From: an uncultured Phascolarctobacterium sp.
Lineage (GTDB): Bacteria; Bacillota; Negativicutes; Acidaminococcales; Acidaminococcaceae
NCBI GenBank assembly: GCA_949288065.1
Contig: CASEIL010000002.1
Location: 124,001-188,000, forward strand
Direction: 5' to 3'
DNA length: 64,000 bases
The notes beneath the pieces were generated by a model, which saw nothing but the letters and a program-made list of their open reading frames with translations, ran no database searches and was not told the DNA's origin. The position numbers were made by a program, and so were the translations under genes. Shown piece by piece: positions 24,397-32,356 of this stretch; within the stretch, counting starts at the first letter, position 1, and every line of letters starts with the position of its first letter.

Positions 24397-25175
24397 TACG
24401 CCCCACCTGCCAGTTCTTTGAGCTTTGTTTTAACGTCGCCGCTTTTCATTAAGGTTTCGCCAATCAGCACCGCGTCCGCGCCTGCCGCCTCCAGCTGCGC
24501 TACGTCCTGCCGCGTTTTAATGCCGCTTTCCGCTACAAAGGTTATGCCGGGCGGCGCCAGCTTTTTCAGCCGCAGGCTATTGTTAAAATCTACCGCAAAA
24601 TCGCGCAGGTTGCGGTTGTTCACGCCGATAATTTCCGCGCCGCAGTTCAGTGCAGCTTTCAGCTCTGCTTCGTCGTGCACTTCGGTTAAAACATCCAGCC
24701 CAAGGTTTTGCGCTATTGCCAAATACTCGCGCAGTGCTCCTTCTTCAAGCAGCGCGGTTATTAAAAGCACTGCGTCCGCACCGATTATTTTTGCCTCGTA
24801 AATTTGCGCTACGTCCACCGTAAAATCCTTGCGCAGCACCGGCAACGTCACGCTCTGGCTAATTTCAGTTAAGTATTCGTTGCTGCCCAAAAAGTACTGC
24901 GGTTCAGTTAAGCAGCTTATCGCCGCTGCACCCGCTTCTGCGTAAGCCGTTGCCTGCTGCACCGGGTTAAAACTTTTGGCAATCAGCCCCTTTGAGGGCG
25001 ACGCTTTTTTTACCTCGCAGATAAAGCTCAGTCCGTTTTGCTTTAACGCCCCCGCAAAGCTGCGTTTTGTTTTGGGCAGCGCCTCTGCCTCGCTGCGCAG
25101 CGTGCTTAAACCGTATTTTGCTGTAAGTGCTGCGGCGCGCTCCCTGCTTGCTGCCGCCAGAGTATCTAAAATCAT
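24396..25175 (-). CDS. trpC: Indole-3-glycerol phosphate synthase
   Basis: A 259-residue TIM barrel closing the indole ring. Key segments are 'FICEVKKASPSKGLI' (catalytic Lys region), 'LPVLRKDFTVD' (catalytic Lys), 'VLTEVHDEAEL', 'IGVNNRNLRDF' and 'VAESGIKTRQDV'. An AGGTG site precedes the ATG. The gene begins 4 bases after the trpD stop codon. Confidence 0.96.
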   Translation of the reverse strand: MILDTLAAASRERAAALTAKYGLSTLRSEAEALPKTKRSFAGALKQNGLSFICEVKKASPSKGLIAKSFNPVQQATAYAEAGAAAISCLTEPQYFLGSNEYLTEISQSVTLPVLRKDFTVDVAQIYEAKIIGADAVLLITALLEEGALREYLAIAQNLGLDVLTEVHDEAELKAALNCGAEIIGVNNRNLRDFAVDFNNSLRLKKLAPPGITFVAESGIKTRQDVAQLEAAGADAVLIGETLMKSGDVKTKLKELAGGA

Positions 25176-25179
25176 GCTA

Positions 25180-26187
25180 TCACCTGTTGCTTAAGTTAAT
25201 CAGCTGCTGCAATTTTTCGTAGGCCCTGCCGCTGTCAATCGTCGCTTTGGCAAGCTCAACGCATTCCGGTAGCGTGCCCTTGCCGCCCAAATAAAGGCTT
25301 ACCGCGCTGTTCAGCAGCACCGCGTCGCGCTTCGGCCCGTGCAGCGTGCCGTTTAAAATGCCGGTGGTAATCTGCGCGTTCTCCTGCGCGTTGCCGCCCA
25401 CCAAATCTGCCTTTTGGCATTTTGTAAAGCCCAGCTCACAGGGGTTAAAAGTGTATTCCGTAACCTTGCCGTTATCAATTTCCGCCACCGTGTTGGTTGC
25501 CGAAACCGTTACCTCGTCCAGCCCGTCGTTGCCGTACACCACCATGCCGCGCTTTACGCCAAGGTTAGCCAGCACACGCGCCAGCGGGGCAACAAGTTCC
25601 TTCTGGTACACGCCTAACAGCTGTAAGCTGGCAAAAGCCGGGTTGGCCAAAGGCCCGATGATGTTAAACACGGTTCTGATGCCGATTTCCTTACGCACCG
25701 GCCCGGCATAGCGCATGGAGGAGTGGCAGGCCTGCGCGAACAAAAAGCACAGGTTAATTTTTTGCAATAGCTCCTCGTTTTTTGCCGCCGGTAAATCTAT
25801 CTTCACGCCCAGCGCTTCCAAAACATCGGCCGCGCCGCTTTTGCTGGATACGCTGCGGTTGCCGTGCTTGGCCACCGGCAGCCCCGCCGCGCTGATAACA
25901 AACGCGCTGGTGGTAGAAATGTTAAAGGTGTTGGCGCAGTCGCCGCCGGTACCGACAATATCGAGCACATCGCCATTAGTATGGATGCGCGTGCATTTTT
26001 CGCGCAGCACCTGCGCGCAGGCGGTAATTTCGTCAATCGTTTCGCCCTTCATGCGCATGGCGGTTATAAAAGCCGCAATCTGCGCGTTGGTAGCGCCGCC
26101 GCTCATAATCTGGTTAAAAGCCGCGCGCGTTTCGGCAGCCTGTAAATTTTGCCCTGCGGCAAGTTTTGCAATAGCACTGTTAATCAT
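25180..26187 (-). CDS. trpD: Anthranilate phosphoribosyltransferase
   Basis: A 335-residue enzyme adding phosphoribose from PRPP to anthranilate. The PRPP loop is 'DIVGTGGDCANTFNIST', followed by 'VAKHGNRSVSSKSGAADVLEALG' and 'NIIGPLANPA'. GGGAGG precedes the ATG. It is the first gene of the operon and lies directly downstream of a Trp-specific T-box terminator. Anthranilate synthase genes (trpE, trpG) are absent from the window and must be elsewhere if the pathway is complete. Confidence 0.96.
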   Translation of the reverse strand: MINSAIAKLAAGQNLQAAETRAAFNQIMSGGATNAQIAAFITAMRMKGETIDEITACAQVLREKCTRIHTNGDVLDIVGTGGDCANTFNISTTSAFVISAAGLPVAKHGNRSVSSKSGAADVLEALGVKIDLPAAKNEELLQKINLCFLFAQACHSSMRYAGPVRKEIGIRTVFNIIGPLANPAFASLQLLGVYQKELVAPLARVLANLGVKRGMVVYGNDGLDEVTVSATNTVAEIDNGKVTEYTFNPCELGFTKCQKADLVGGNAQENAQITTGILNGTLHGPKRDAVLLNSAVSLYLGGKGTLPECVELAKATIDSGRAYEKLQQLINLSNR

Positions 26188-26241
26188 TGTTGTTTCCTCC
26201 CAAATTTTATTGTTGGAATGGCTGCCGCTTTAAATAAAAAA

Positions 26242-26510
26242 GCCTGCCCCTGTAAAACTACAAGGACAGGCATAAATTGTAAACCTGCGGTACCACCTTG
26301 ATTCGCGGCTACGCCGCGCACTTTAGCAGAGTGCCAACACACCCCTCGCCCGTAACGCAGGCGCTGCGTTGCAGAATACTCCCGCCAAAGCGGTTTGGCT
26401 GCACCCTCAACGGTCCATTTACCGGCCTGCATCTCTATCCCTTCACAGCTCCCGGGACTCTCTGTAAGCGCATCTACCGGCTTGATCTCCGTCTCTTAGG
26501 TTTAGTGGTA
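26242..26510 (-). promoter_or_regulatory. T-box riboswitch, Trp (UGG specifier), upstream of trpD
   Basis: The T-box core AAGGTGGTACCGCA is at 26286-26299 (minus strand) and the terminator GCCTG..CAGGC with TTTTTT at 26239-26271. Stem I lies upstream, with the sequence AATGGACC placing a UGG specifier codon at 26415-26417. Uncharged tRNA-Trp would stabilise the antiterminator and switch on the trp genes. The specifier position was judged by eye. Confidence 0.93.
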
Positions 26511-26527
26511 ATTATTAACTTGTGTAT

Positions 26528-26556
26528 AGTTTACGCAGTATACGCCGTTTAGTCAA
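26528..26556 (-). promoter_or_regulatory. Promoter of the trp T-box leader
   Basis: TTGACT (26551-26556) and TAAACT (26528-26533) on the minus strand are separated by 17 nt, just upstream of the T-box RNA. Confidence 0.6.
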
Positions 26557-26582
26557 CAAAAATTTATAAAAATCGTTAAAAA

Positions 26583-26630
26583 AATAAATGTACTGCAATT
26601 TATGTAAAGCAATTTACACTATTTGCAGCA
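26583..26630 (-). terminator. Terminator at the end of the secA-to-SH3 transcription unit
   Basis: Nested arms CTGCAA..TTGCAG and TGTAAA..TTTACA, with coordinates 26593-26628, are followed on the minus strand by TTTATTTTTTT. Confidence 0.7.
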
Positions 26631-26641
26631 CATTTTGTTAA

Positions 26642-27388
26642 TCAGTCATCCTTGCGCAGCACAATTTTGGTAACCCTGTCGTGCGCGTCAATGTAAAAAT
26701 CAAGCCCGGCGTCCTCATAAGCGCCGTCCTCCGGAAAGTCGTACCCCAGCATCATCGTCTGCTTTAAGGTTTCGTCCTTTTTATCAGGCGTAAAGTAAAC
26801 CACGCGGTTCGGCATGCCATACTGCCCCACAACGCGCGCAGCCTCATCGCCCGTGCTTACGCCGCGCATCGTGGCAAACAGCGGCGTTTTGCCCTCCATC
26901 GCTACAATGGTGTGCTTTTTGCGGTGCACGCTAATTTTAACATCGGCGTATTCATAAACATACGCGCCGTGCTCCCTGCCCTCTTTCAGCAACTTGCCCA
27001 GTTTGGCGTTTTCCGGCGTAAACACATCGTCCAGCTTCCATTCGCCAAAGTTAATGTCCTCGTCGTTCAAAAGCGGCTCGGCTTCCGCCGGAGTAAGGTA
27101 TTCGGTGGCAATATAGCCCTTCTGCCCGTTCCACACCGCTTCTGCCCAGGGCTGCTCATCCCTGGTGATGCGCAAAAGCGAATGGCGTGGCAGGCAGCTG
27201 ATAATATTATTGCTCAGCGCCGGATTGCTGCGGAAGTTAACATCATCCTCCGTTAAAATCATAAACTCGCCGCTTTTATAACCGCTGACGCGTTCCGTAG
27301 AATAAAATTTGCTCAAATCCTCTGCCGAGGCAGAATTAACAAAAGTTACGCAGCACAACGCCGCTAAAGCCAAAACTCCTTTTACCAT
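26642..27388 (-). CDS. Exported SH3-like domain protein
   Basis: A 248-residue protein with a signal peptide (MVKGVLALAALCCVTFVNSASA) and a bacterial SH3 domain at about 40-100 ('FMILTEDDVNFRSNPALSNNIISCLPRHSLLRITR' to 'GQKGYIATEYL'). The remainder is unassigned. ATG 27388 is chosen from its AAAGGAG site. Bacterial SH3 domains often bind peptidoglycan, which fits its position at the end of a cell-envelope operon after ctpA. Location in the periplasm is inferred. Confidence 0.8.
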   Translation of the reverse strand: MVKGVLALAALCCVTFVNSASAEDLSKFYSTERVSGYKSGEFMILTEDDVNFRSNPALSNNIISCLPRHSLLRITRDEQPWAEAVWNGQKGYIATEYLTPAEAEPLLNDEDINFGEWKLDDVFTPENAKLGKLLKEGREHGAYVYEYADVKISVHRKKHTIVAMEGKTPLFATMRGVSTGDEAARVVGQYGMPNRVVYFTPDKKDETLKQTMMLGYDFPEDGAYEDAGLDFYIDAHDRVTKIVLRKDD

Positions 27389-27401
27389 TGCTGCTCCTTT
27401 C

Positions 27402-28553
27402 TTACTTTGCAAGCTGCTCTTTTAAATAATTTTCAGCCGCTTCCAGCTGATTATCCTTCATTCCGTTAAGGTCAAGCTCCACCTCAACATCCGGCTTAAT
27501 GCCGGTGCCGTGGATAGAACGCCCGCTCGGCGTATAATATTTGGCGGTTGTTAATTTTAAACCGGTATTTTCGCTTAATTTATAAACGGATTGCACCGAG
27601 CCCTTGCCAAAAGTCTGCACGCCGAAAAGTTTGCCCGCACCGGTATCCTGCACAGCACCGGCTACAATTTCTGCCGCGCTCGCACTGCCATGGTCAACCA
27701 GCACCGCCAGCGGGTATTTAACCTTCTCAAGGTCAGATTCCTCCACAAAAGTATTGCCGTTGCGGTCCTTAATGGAAACCACCGGTCCCTTGGGCACAAT
27801 GTACTGCGCAACCTTCACGCACTCGCCCAAAATGCCGCCGGGGTTGTGGCGCAAATCCAAAAGCAGCGCCTGCATGCCCTGTTTTTCCAGCTCGTTATAT
27901 TTCTTAGCAAAGTCCATGCCGGTCTGCTCGTTAAACACGCTAATGCGGATGTAGCCAATATTCGTGCCGGGCAGCATTTCGCCGCCTACGGATTCAACTT
28001 TAATATCGCCGCGGATTAAGCGCACCGTGCGCTGCGCGCCGTCAGCGCCTGCCAGCGTAAGCTCCACCTCGGTGCCCTGCTTGCCGCGTATTTTGCCAAC
28101 GACGTCCTCCAGCTGCAGGCCGTCCACATTAGTGCCGTCCACAGCAAGGATTTTGTCGCCCGCTTTAATGCCCGCCTTGTCGCCCGGCGTGCCTTCCATG
28201 GGGGCAACAACCACAAAATCGTCGTCCTTTTTGCCCAGCACCACGCCGATGCCGCCGAAAACACCGTCAGTTAAATCGGTAATTTCGCTGAAGCTTTTTT
28301 TATCTAAATAAGCAGAATACGGATCGCCCAGCGCTTTAACCATGCCTGCCGTCGCGCCGTCAAACAGCTTTTCCGTGTCCACCGGCTCAACGTAGTTTTC
28401 GCGCACCGTTACCAGCGTTTTTAAAAACGTCATGCCGCTTACGGAATTGCCGGCCGCCTGCTGCACCAGCGCCAGTATGCCGGCAATGGTTACCACAACG
28501 GCGCAGGCGCACGCCATCAGCAGCGTAAAAAGACTAAACCTTTCTTTAAACAT
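27402..28553 (-). CDS. ctpA: C-terminal processing protease (S41 family)
   Basis: A 383-residue periplasmic serine protease anchored by an N-terminal membrane helix. A PDZ domain occupies about 95-185 ('FGGIGVVLGKKDDDFVVVAPMEGTPGDKAGIKAGDKIL'). The S41 core has the catalytic Ser in 'DHGSASAAEIVAGAVQD' and Lys in 'TFGKGSVQSVYKL'. Such proteases trim peptidoglycan hydrolases or envelope proteins. It follows the M23 peptidase gene by 24 bases, suggesting that it regulates that hydrolase. Confidence 0.94.
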   Translation of the reverse strand: MFKERFSLFTLLMACACAVVVTIAGILALVQQAAGNSVSGMTFLKTLVTVRENYVEPVDTEKLFDGATAGMVKALGDPYSAYLDKKSFSEITDLTDGVFGGIGVVLGKKDDDFVVVAPMEGTPGDKAGIKAGDKILAVDGTNVDGLQLEDVVGKIRGKQGTEVELTLAGADGAQRTVRLIRGDIKVESVGGEMLPGTNIGYIRISVFNEQTGMDFAKKYNELEKQGMQALLLDLRHNPGGILGECVKVAQYIVPKGPVVSIKDRNGNTFVEESDLEKVKYPLAVLVDHGSASAAEIVAGAVQDTGAGKLFGVQTFGKGSVQSVYKLSENTGLKLTTAKYYTPSGRSIHGTGIKPDVEVELDLNGMKDNQLEAAENYLKEQLAK

Positions 28554-28577
28554 TTATGCCCCTCCAATAACTACAAT

Positions 28578-29669
28578 TTAAGGCAGATAATTCATCGGGT
28601 CGGTCAGCTCGCCATTCAGGCGCGCTTCAAAGTGGCAGTGCGGCCCTGTGGACCAGCCGGTGCTGCCTGCCAGCGCAATGGTTTGCCCCTGCTGCACGTA
28701 CTGGCCTTCTGTTACCCACAGCTCGCTGTTGTGGCCGTACAGGCTTACCAGCCCGCCGCCGTGGTCAATCATTACGCAGTAGCCATAGCCGCCCAGCCAG
28801 CCGGAATATACCACCGTGCCGTTATCGGCGGCAACAATCGGCGTGCCGGTGTCGCAGGCAATATCGTAGCCGCTGTGGTAACGAGTAGTGCCAAAAATCG
28901 GGTGCGTGCGCCAGCCGTAGTACGAGGTAATCTCGCCCTGCACCGGCCAGATAAACGCGCCTGTGCCGCCAGCGCCCGGCATGCCGCCCGCATTTTGCAG
29001 GCTGCGCAGCATGCTGGCAATGTTTTCGCTAATCGCCATTAAGCGGTCGTATTCGCCTTCCACCTTGCTGCGTTCCTCTTCGGCAGCATACAAAAGCTGC
29101 GCCCTTTCTTCGCGGCGCGCTTCAGCATCTGCACGTTTTTCTTCCAGCTCTTTCTGCTGAGCGTCAAGCTCAGTCTGTCGCTGTTTAATCTCATCCATCG
29201 ATTTATTAATGGCTTCCAGCATCGCTATATCGCGGCTGATGATTTTCTGCAATAAAAACATACGGGAGGAAAAATCCGAAAAATCCTTCGCCCCTAAAAG
29301 CACGTCCAGATAGTTAATCTGTCCGTTAATATATATATCGCGCAGGCGCTTTTTAAAAATATTCATCCTGCGCTCTAAATTTTCTTTTTCTTCGGCAAGG
29401 CGGGTTTCGTTCTCCGCAATGGCACTGTTCAATTCATCAAGGCGCATTTGCAGCTCGCGCAGCTCGCTTACAACCTCTTCCATACGGCTGCTGGCAGCGT
29501 CCGCCGCAGCACGCGCCTCATCGCGCTCGGCTTCCATCTCGCGCATCTGCTGCTGCACCTGGTCGTATTCCGCCTGCTTTTCGCTAAGTTCGTCCGCATA
29601 GGTATGCAGCACCGGCAGCCCGGCCATGCAAACGGCCAGCACCGCTGCCAAAACCTTACTCTTTAACAT
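28578..29669 (-). CDS. EnvC-like murein hydrolase activator, M23 peptidase family
   Basis: A 363-residue exported protein. The signal peptide (ending 'LPVLHTYA') is followed by a long coiled coil at about 30-225 and a C-terminal LytM/M23 domain. The zinc motifs are 'RYHSGYDIACD' and 'GPHCHFEARLNG'. ATG 29669 follows AGGGGGG. Because it is directly downstream of ftsEX, it is probably the periplasmic partner that FtsEX activates during division, as EnvC or PcsB is in other bacteria. Its zinc motifs look intact, so it may be an active hydrolase rather than a pure activator. Confidence 0.92.
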   Translation of the reverse strand: MLKSKVLAAVLAVCMAGLPVLHTYADELSEKQAEYDQVQQQMREMEAERDEARAAADAASSRMEEVVSELRELQMRLDELNSAIAENETRLAEEKENLERRMNIFKKRLRDIYINGQINYLDVLLGAKDFSDFSSRMFLLQKIISRDIAMLEAINKSMDEIKQRQTELDAQQKELEEKRADAEARREERAQLLYAAEEERSKVEGEYDRLMAISENIASMLRSLQNAGGMPGAGGTGAFIWPVQGEITSYYGWRTHPIFGTTRYHSGYDIACDTGTPIVAADNGTVVYSGWLGGYGYCVMIDHGGGLVSLYGHNSELWVTEGQYVQQGQTIALAGSTGWSTGPHCHFEARLNGELTDPMNYLP

Positions 29670-29683
29670 GCGCAGCCCCCCTG

Positions 29684-30571
29684 TCAAACCCTTAAAAACT
29701 TGCGCAGGGATACATAGCTGCCTGCCGCGCCAATCGCGGTGCCGCTGATGATGATGAACAAATCAACATAAATCAGCATCGGGTACGAGGGCAGCATCGG
29801 CAAAAACGCCAGCGTGGAATAAATGCGCGCCAGCAGCGCCGAATAAGAAATATTAATAACCGTTATGGAAATCAGCGAGCCGAAAAAGCCCAGCGTCATG
29901 CCCTCCAGCATAAACGGCCAGCGGATGAACCAATCCGTCGCGCCGACGTATTTCATAATGTTAACCTCGCGCCTGCGGGCGAAAACCGTTAGGCGGATGG
30001 TGTTGGCAATAATGAACAGCGTGGCAAAGGCCAGCAAAATTACCAGCACTACGCCGCCGACGCGCAGGATTTTTGTAATCTGAAACAGCTGTTCCACAAC
30101 TTCCTGCCCGAATTTGGCGGTTTCCACGCCTTCCATATCGCCAATCTGCGGCGTTAATTCCGCAATGCGCTCCGGCGCATCAACCTCCACCTCAAAGGAA
30201 TACGGGAAGGGGTTATCGGTGCCCAGCGCGTTCAGCAGGTTTTGCTGCTCGCCCAGGCGTTCCTTAAAGCGTTCCAGCGCCTCGTCCTTCGTTACGGCAG
30301 TAACCTTTTGCACGCCCGGCAGCCCTTCCAGTTTGGTGCGCGTTGCTTCCAGCACGCTGTCGTCAATATCGTCCTGCATATAAACGGTAATCTGCACCTG
30401 GCTTTCAAGGTATTGGGCAAGGTTATTTGTATTTAAAAATAATAAAAGAAACATACCCAAAACCAACAGCGAAAGGGCGACGGTGGACACAGACGCCACA
30501 CTCATCAGCCCGTTGCGCCGGATGGATTTATATGTTTCTCTTACAAAATATTCTTTGGTACTAAGACTCAT
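29684..30571 (-). CDS. ftsX: Cell division permease FtsX
   Basis: A 295-residue inner-membrane protein with four transmembrane helices and a large periplasmic loop at about 45-165 ('YLESQVQITVYMQDDIDDSVLEATRTKLEGLPGVQKVTAV'). The cytoplasmic 'FARRREVNIMKYVGATDWFIRWPFMLEG' motif is the FtsX signature. ATG 30571 follows AAAGGAG and overlaps the end of ftsE by 11 bases. With FtsE it couples cytosolic ATP hydrolysis to the M23 protein encoded next. Confidence 0.96.
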   Translation of the reverse strand: MSLSTKEYFVRETYKSIRRNGLMSVASVSTVALSLLVLGMFLLLFLNTNNLAQYLESQVQITVYMQDDIDDSVLEATRTKLEGLPGVQKVTAVTKDEALERFKERLGEQQNLLNALGTDNPFPYSFEVEVDAPERIAELTPQIGDMEGVETAKFGQEVVEQLFQITKILRVGGVVLVILLAFATLFIIANTIRLTVFARRREVNIMKYVGATDWFIRWPFMLEGMTLGFFGSLISITVINISYSALLARIYSTLAFLPMLPSYPMLIYVDLFIIISGTAIGAAGSYVSLRKFLRV

Positions 30572-31247
30572 AGCCGTATACTCCTTTAGCGTCGTCGCGC
30601 ACAATCCGTCCGTGCTCAATCGCTATAACCCTTTTTTCCATTTCGTCAACAATTTCGCGGTCGTGCGTTGCCATAACAATCGTTGTGCCGCTTTTGTTAA
30701 CCTCGCGGAAAATATCCATAATTTCCCAGCTGGTTTCCGGGTCAAGGTTGCCGGTCGGCTCGTCGGCAATCAGTAAAATCGGGTCGTTAACAATGGCGCG
30801 CGCAATGGCAATGCGCTGCTGCTCGCCGCCGCTCAGCTCCGTCGGGTAAGCGTGGGCGCGCTTGCGCAGCCCTACCAAATCAAGCACATCGTTTACGCGG
30901 CGCTTAATTTTGCGGTACGGCGTTTCAATAACCTGCATGGCAAAAGCAACATTGTCATAAACAGTGCGGTCAGGCAGCAGCCTGTAATCCTGAAAGACAA
31001 TGCCCAGCTGCCTGCGGAAATACGGTATCTCCTTATCCGTCATTTTAACAAGGTCCTGCCCGTTAACAATTACCTTGCCGGTTGTGGGCAGCACCTCGCG
31101 GAACAGCATTTTAAAAAAGGTCGATTTACCTGCGCCGCTCGGCCCAACGACAAACACAAATTCGCCCTGCTCAATGCGGACGTTAATATCCTGCAAGGCT
31201 ACCGAACCGCCGGGATAGGTTTTGCTTACATTTATCATTTCCAGCAT
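30561..31247 (-). CDS. ftsE: Cell division ATP-binding protein FtsE
   Basis: A 228-residue ABC ATPase, the usual FtsE length. Walker A is 'GPSGAGKST', the signature 'LSGGEQQR', Walker B '[12 protein letters not shown]' and the H-loop 'ATHD'. ATG 31247 follows AAAGGAG. It is translationally coupled to ftsX. Confidence 0.97.
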   Translation of the reverse strand: MLEMINVSKTYPGGSVALQDINVRIEQGEFVFVVGPSGAGKSTFFKMLFREVLPTTGKVIVNGQDLVKMTDKEIPYFRRQLGIVFQDYRLLPDRTVYDNVAFAMQVIETPYRKIKRRVNDVLDLVGLRKRAHAYPTELSGGEQQRIAIARAIVNDPILLIADEPTGNLDPETSWEIMDIFREVNKSGTTIVMATHDREIVDEMEKRVIAIEHGRIVRDDAKGVYGYES

Positions 31248-31261
31248 ACGGCCTGCTCCTT

Positions 31262-32356
31262 TCACTTTTTACCGCCAAGCAGCGCAAAGGTTTCGTCAAG
31301 GTTCAGCTGTGCTTTGCGGCGCAGCTCGCCCATCTGTTCGTTCTGGGCGGCAGGCGGCGCGCTCCACGCACGCTCCAGCACCTTAACAAGCTCTGTTTCG
31401 CTGATGTCATCCACACTGCCTGCCAGCACGCCGCCCGCAGTGTTTACAAAGGCGTCCACCTTCGGGTCGTACGATACCGCCAGCACAGGCACGCCCATAA
31501 CGGCGGCAAACACCAGTGCGTGCAGGCGCATGCCCAACAGCAGCTTAAAATTGCCTGTCAGCGATAAAAATTCTTCCGTGTTAAAAGCTTTATCCAAAAA
31601 GAAGATGTCCTGCTCTGTTTTTAAAAGCTCTGCCAGTGCGGCGCAGCTTTTTAAATCTGCCGGGTATTGCAAAGGCAGCAGCACAATCTGTGCATCGTGC
31701 CTTCTTTTAAACTGTTTTAAGGCTGCGGCAATTACCTTAAAGCAATTTATATCGTTAGCCCACGGGCGCACGGAAATACCCAGCACCGGGCGCGTTAAAT
31801 CCACGCCGGCGCGTTTAAGTATGCCCTGCCCGATTGCTTTGTTTGCTACCGGCAGCGCCAGCACCGAATCGGCAGTGACTAAAATATTTTTGCCGTCCAG
31901 CCCCATTTTTAACAGCTCGCTTTGCGAATCGGCATCCCTGACCGTAATTAAATCCGCTTTGCCGCAGACAATTCTGGTTAATTTTCGTGCCAGCGTGTTA
32001 CGGATAGGCCCGATGCCGTGCGAATACAGCATTACCTTTTTGCCTGCCAGCTTACCTAAAGTAATGATAAACAGGTAATAAAACAGGCTGCGCAGGCTGG
32101 TAACATCCTGCAAAAGGCTGCCGCCCCCGCTTAAAAGCATATCGGCCTTTTTAATGGCGCTGTATATTTTAAAAAAGTTAAAACGGTAAATGCTTTTTAC
32201 CCTGTGTTTGGCGGCGGTTTCCGCCGGGTTGCCGGAAATAACCGTCAGGTCAATATCCGGCTGCACCCCGCGTAAAGCCCTTACAATAGATGTAAGCATG
32301 GCCTCGTCGCCCGCATTGGCAAATCCGTAATATCCGGAAATGACAATTTTATTCAT
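31262..32356 (-). CDS. csaB: Polysaccharide pyruvyl transferase CsaB
   Basis: A 364-residue enzyme transferring pyruvate onto cell-wall polysaccharide. It begins 'KIVISGYYGFANAGDEAML' and contains 'LLSGGGSLLQDVTS' and 'LLGMRLHALVFAAVMGVPVLAVSYDPKV', the typical CsaB blocks. Pyruvylated polymers act as anchors for SLH-domain proteins, and in Negativicutes SLH proteins tether the outer membrane. The start overlaps the DUF5693 gene by 8 bases. Confidence 0.93.
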   Translation of the reverse strand: MNKIVISGYYGFANAGDEAMLTSIVRALRGVQPDIDLTVISGNPAETAAKHRVKSIYRFNFFKIYSAIKKADMLLSGGGSLLQDVTSLRSLFYYLFIITLGKLAGKKVMLYSHGIGPIRNTLARKLTRIVCGKADLITVRDADSQSELLKMGLDGKNILVTADSVLALPVANKAIGQGILKRAGVDLTRPVLGISVRPWANDINCFKVIAAALKQFKRRHDAQIVLLPLQYPADLKSCAALAELLKTEQDIFFLDKAFNTEEFLSLTGNFKLLLGMRLHALVFAAVMGVPVLAVSYDPKVDAFVNTAGGVLAGSVDDISETELVKVLERAWSAPPAAQNEQMGELRRKAQLNLDETFALLGGKK

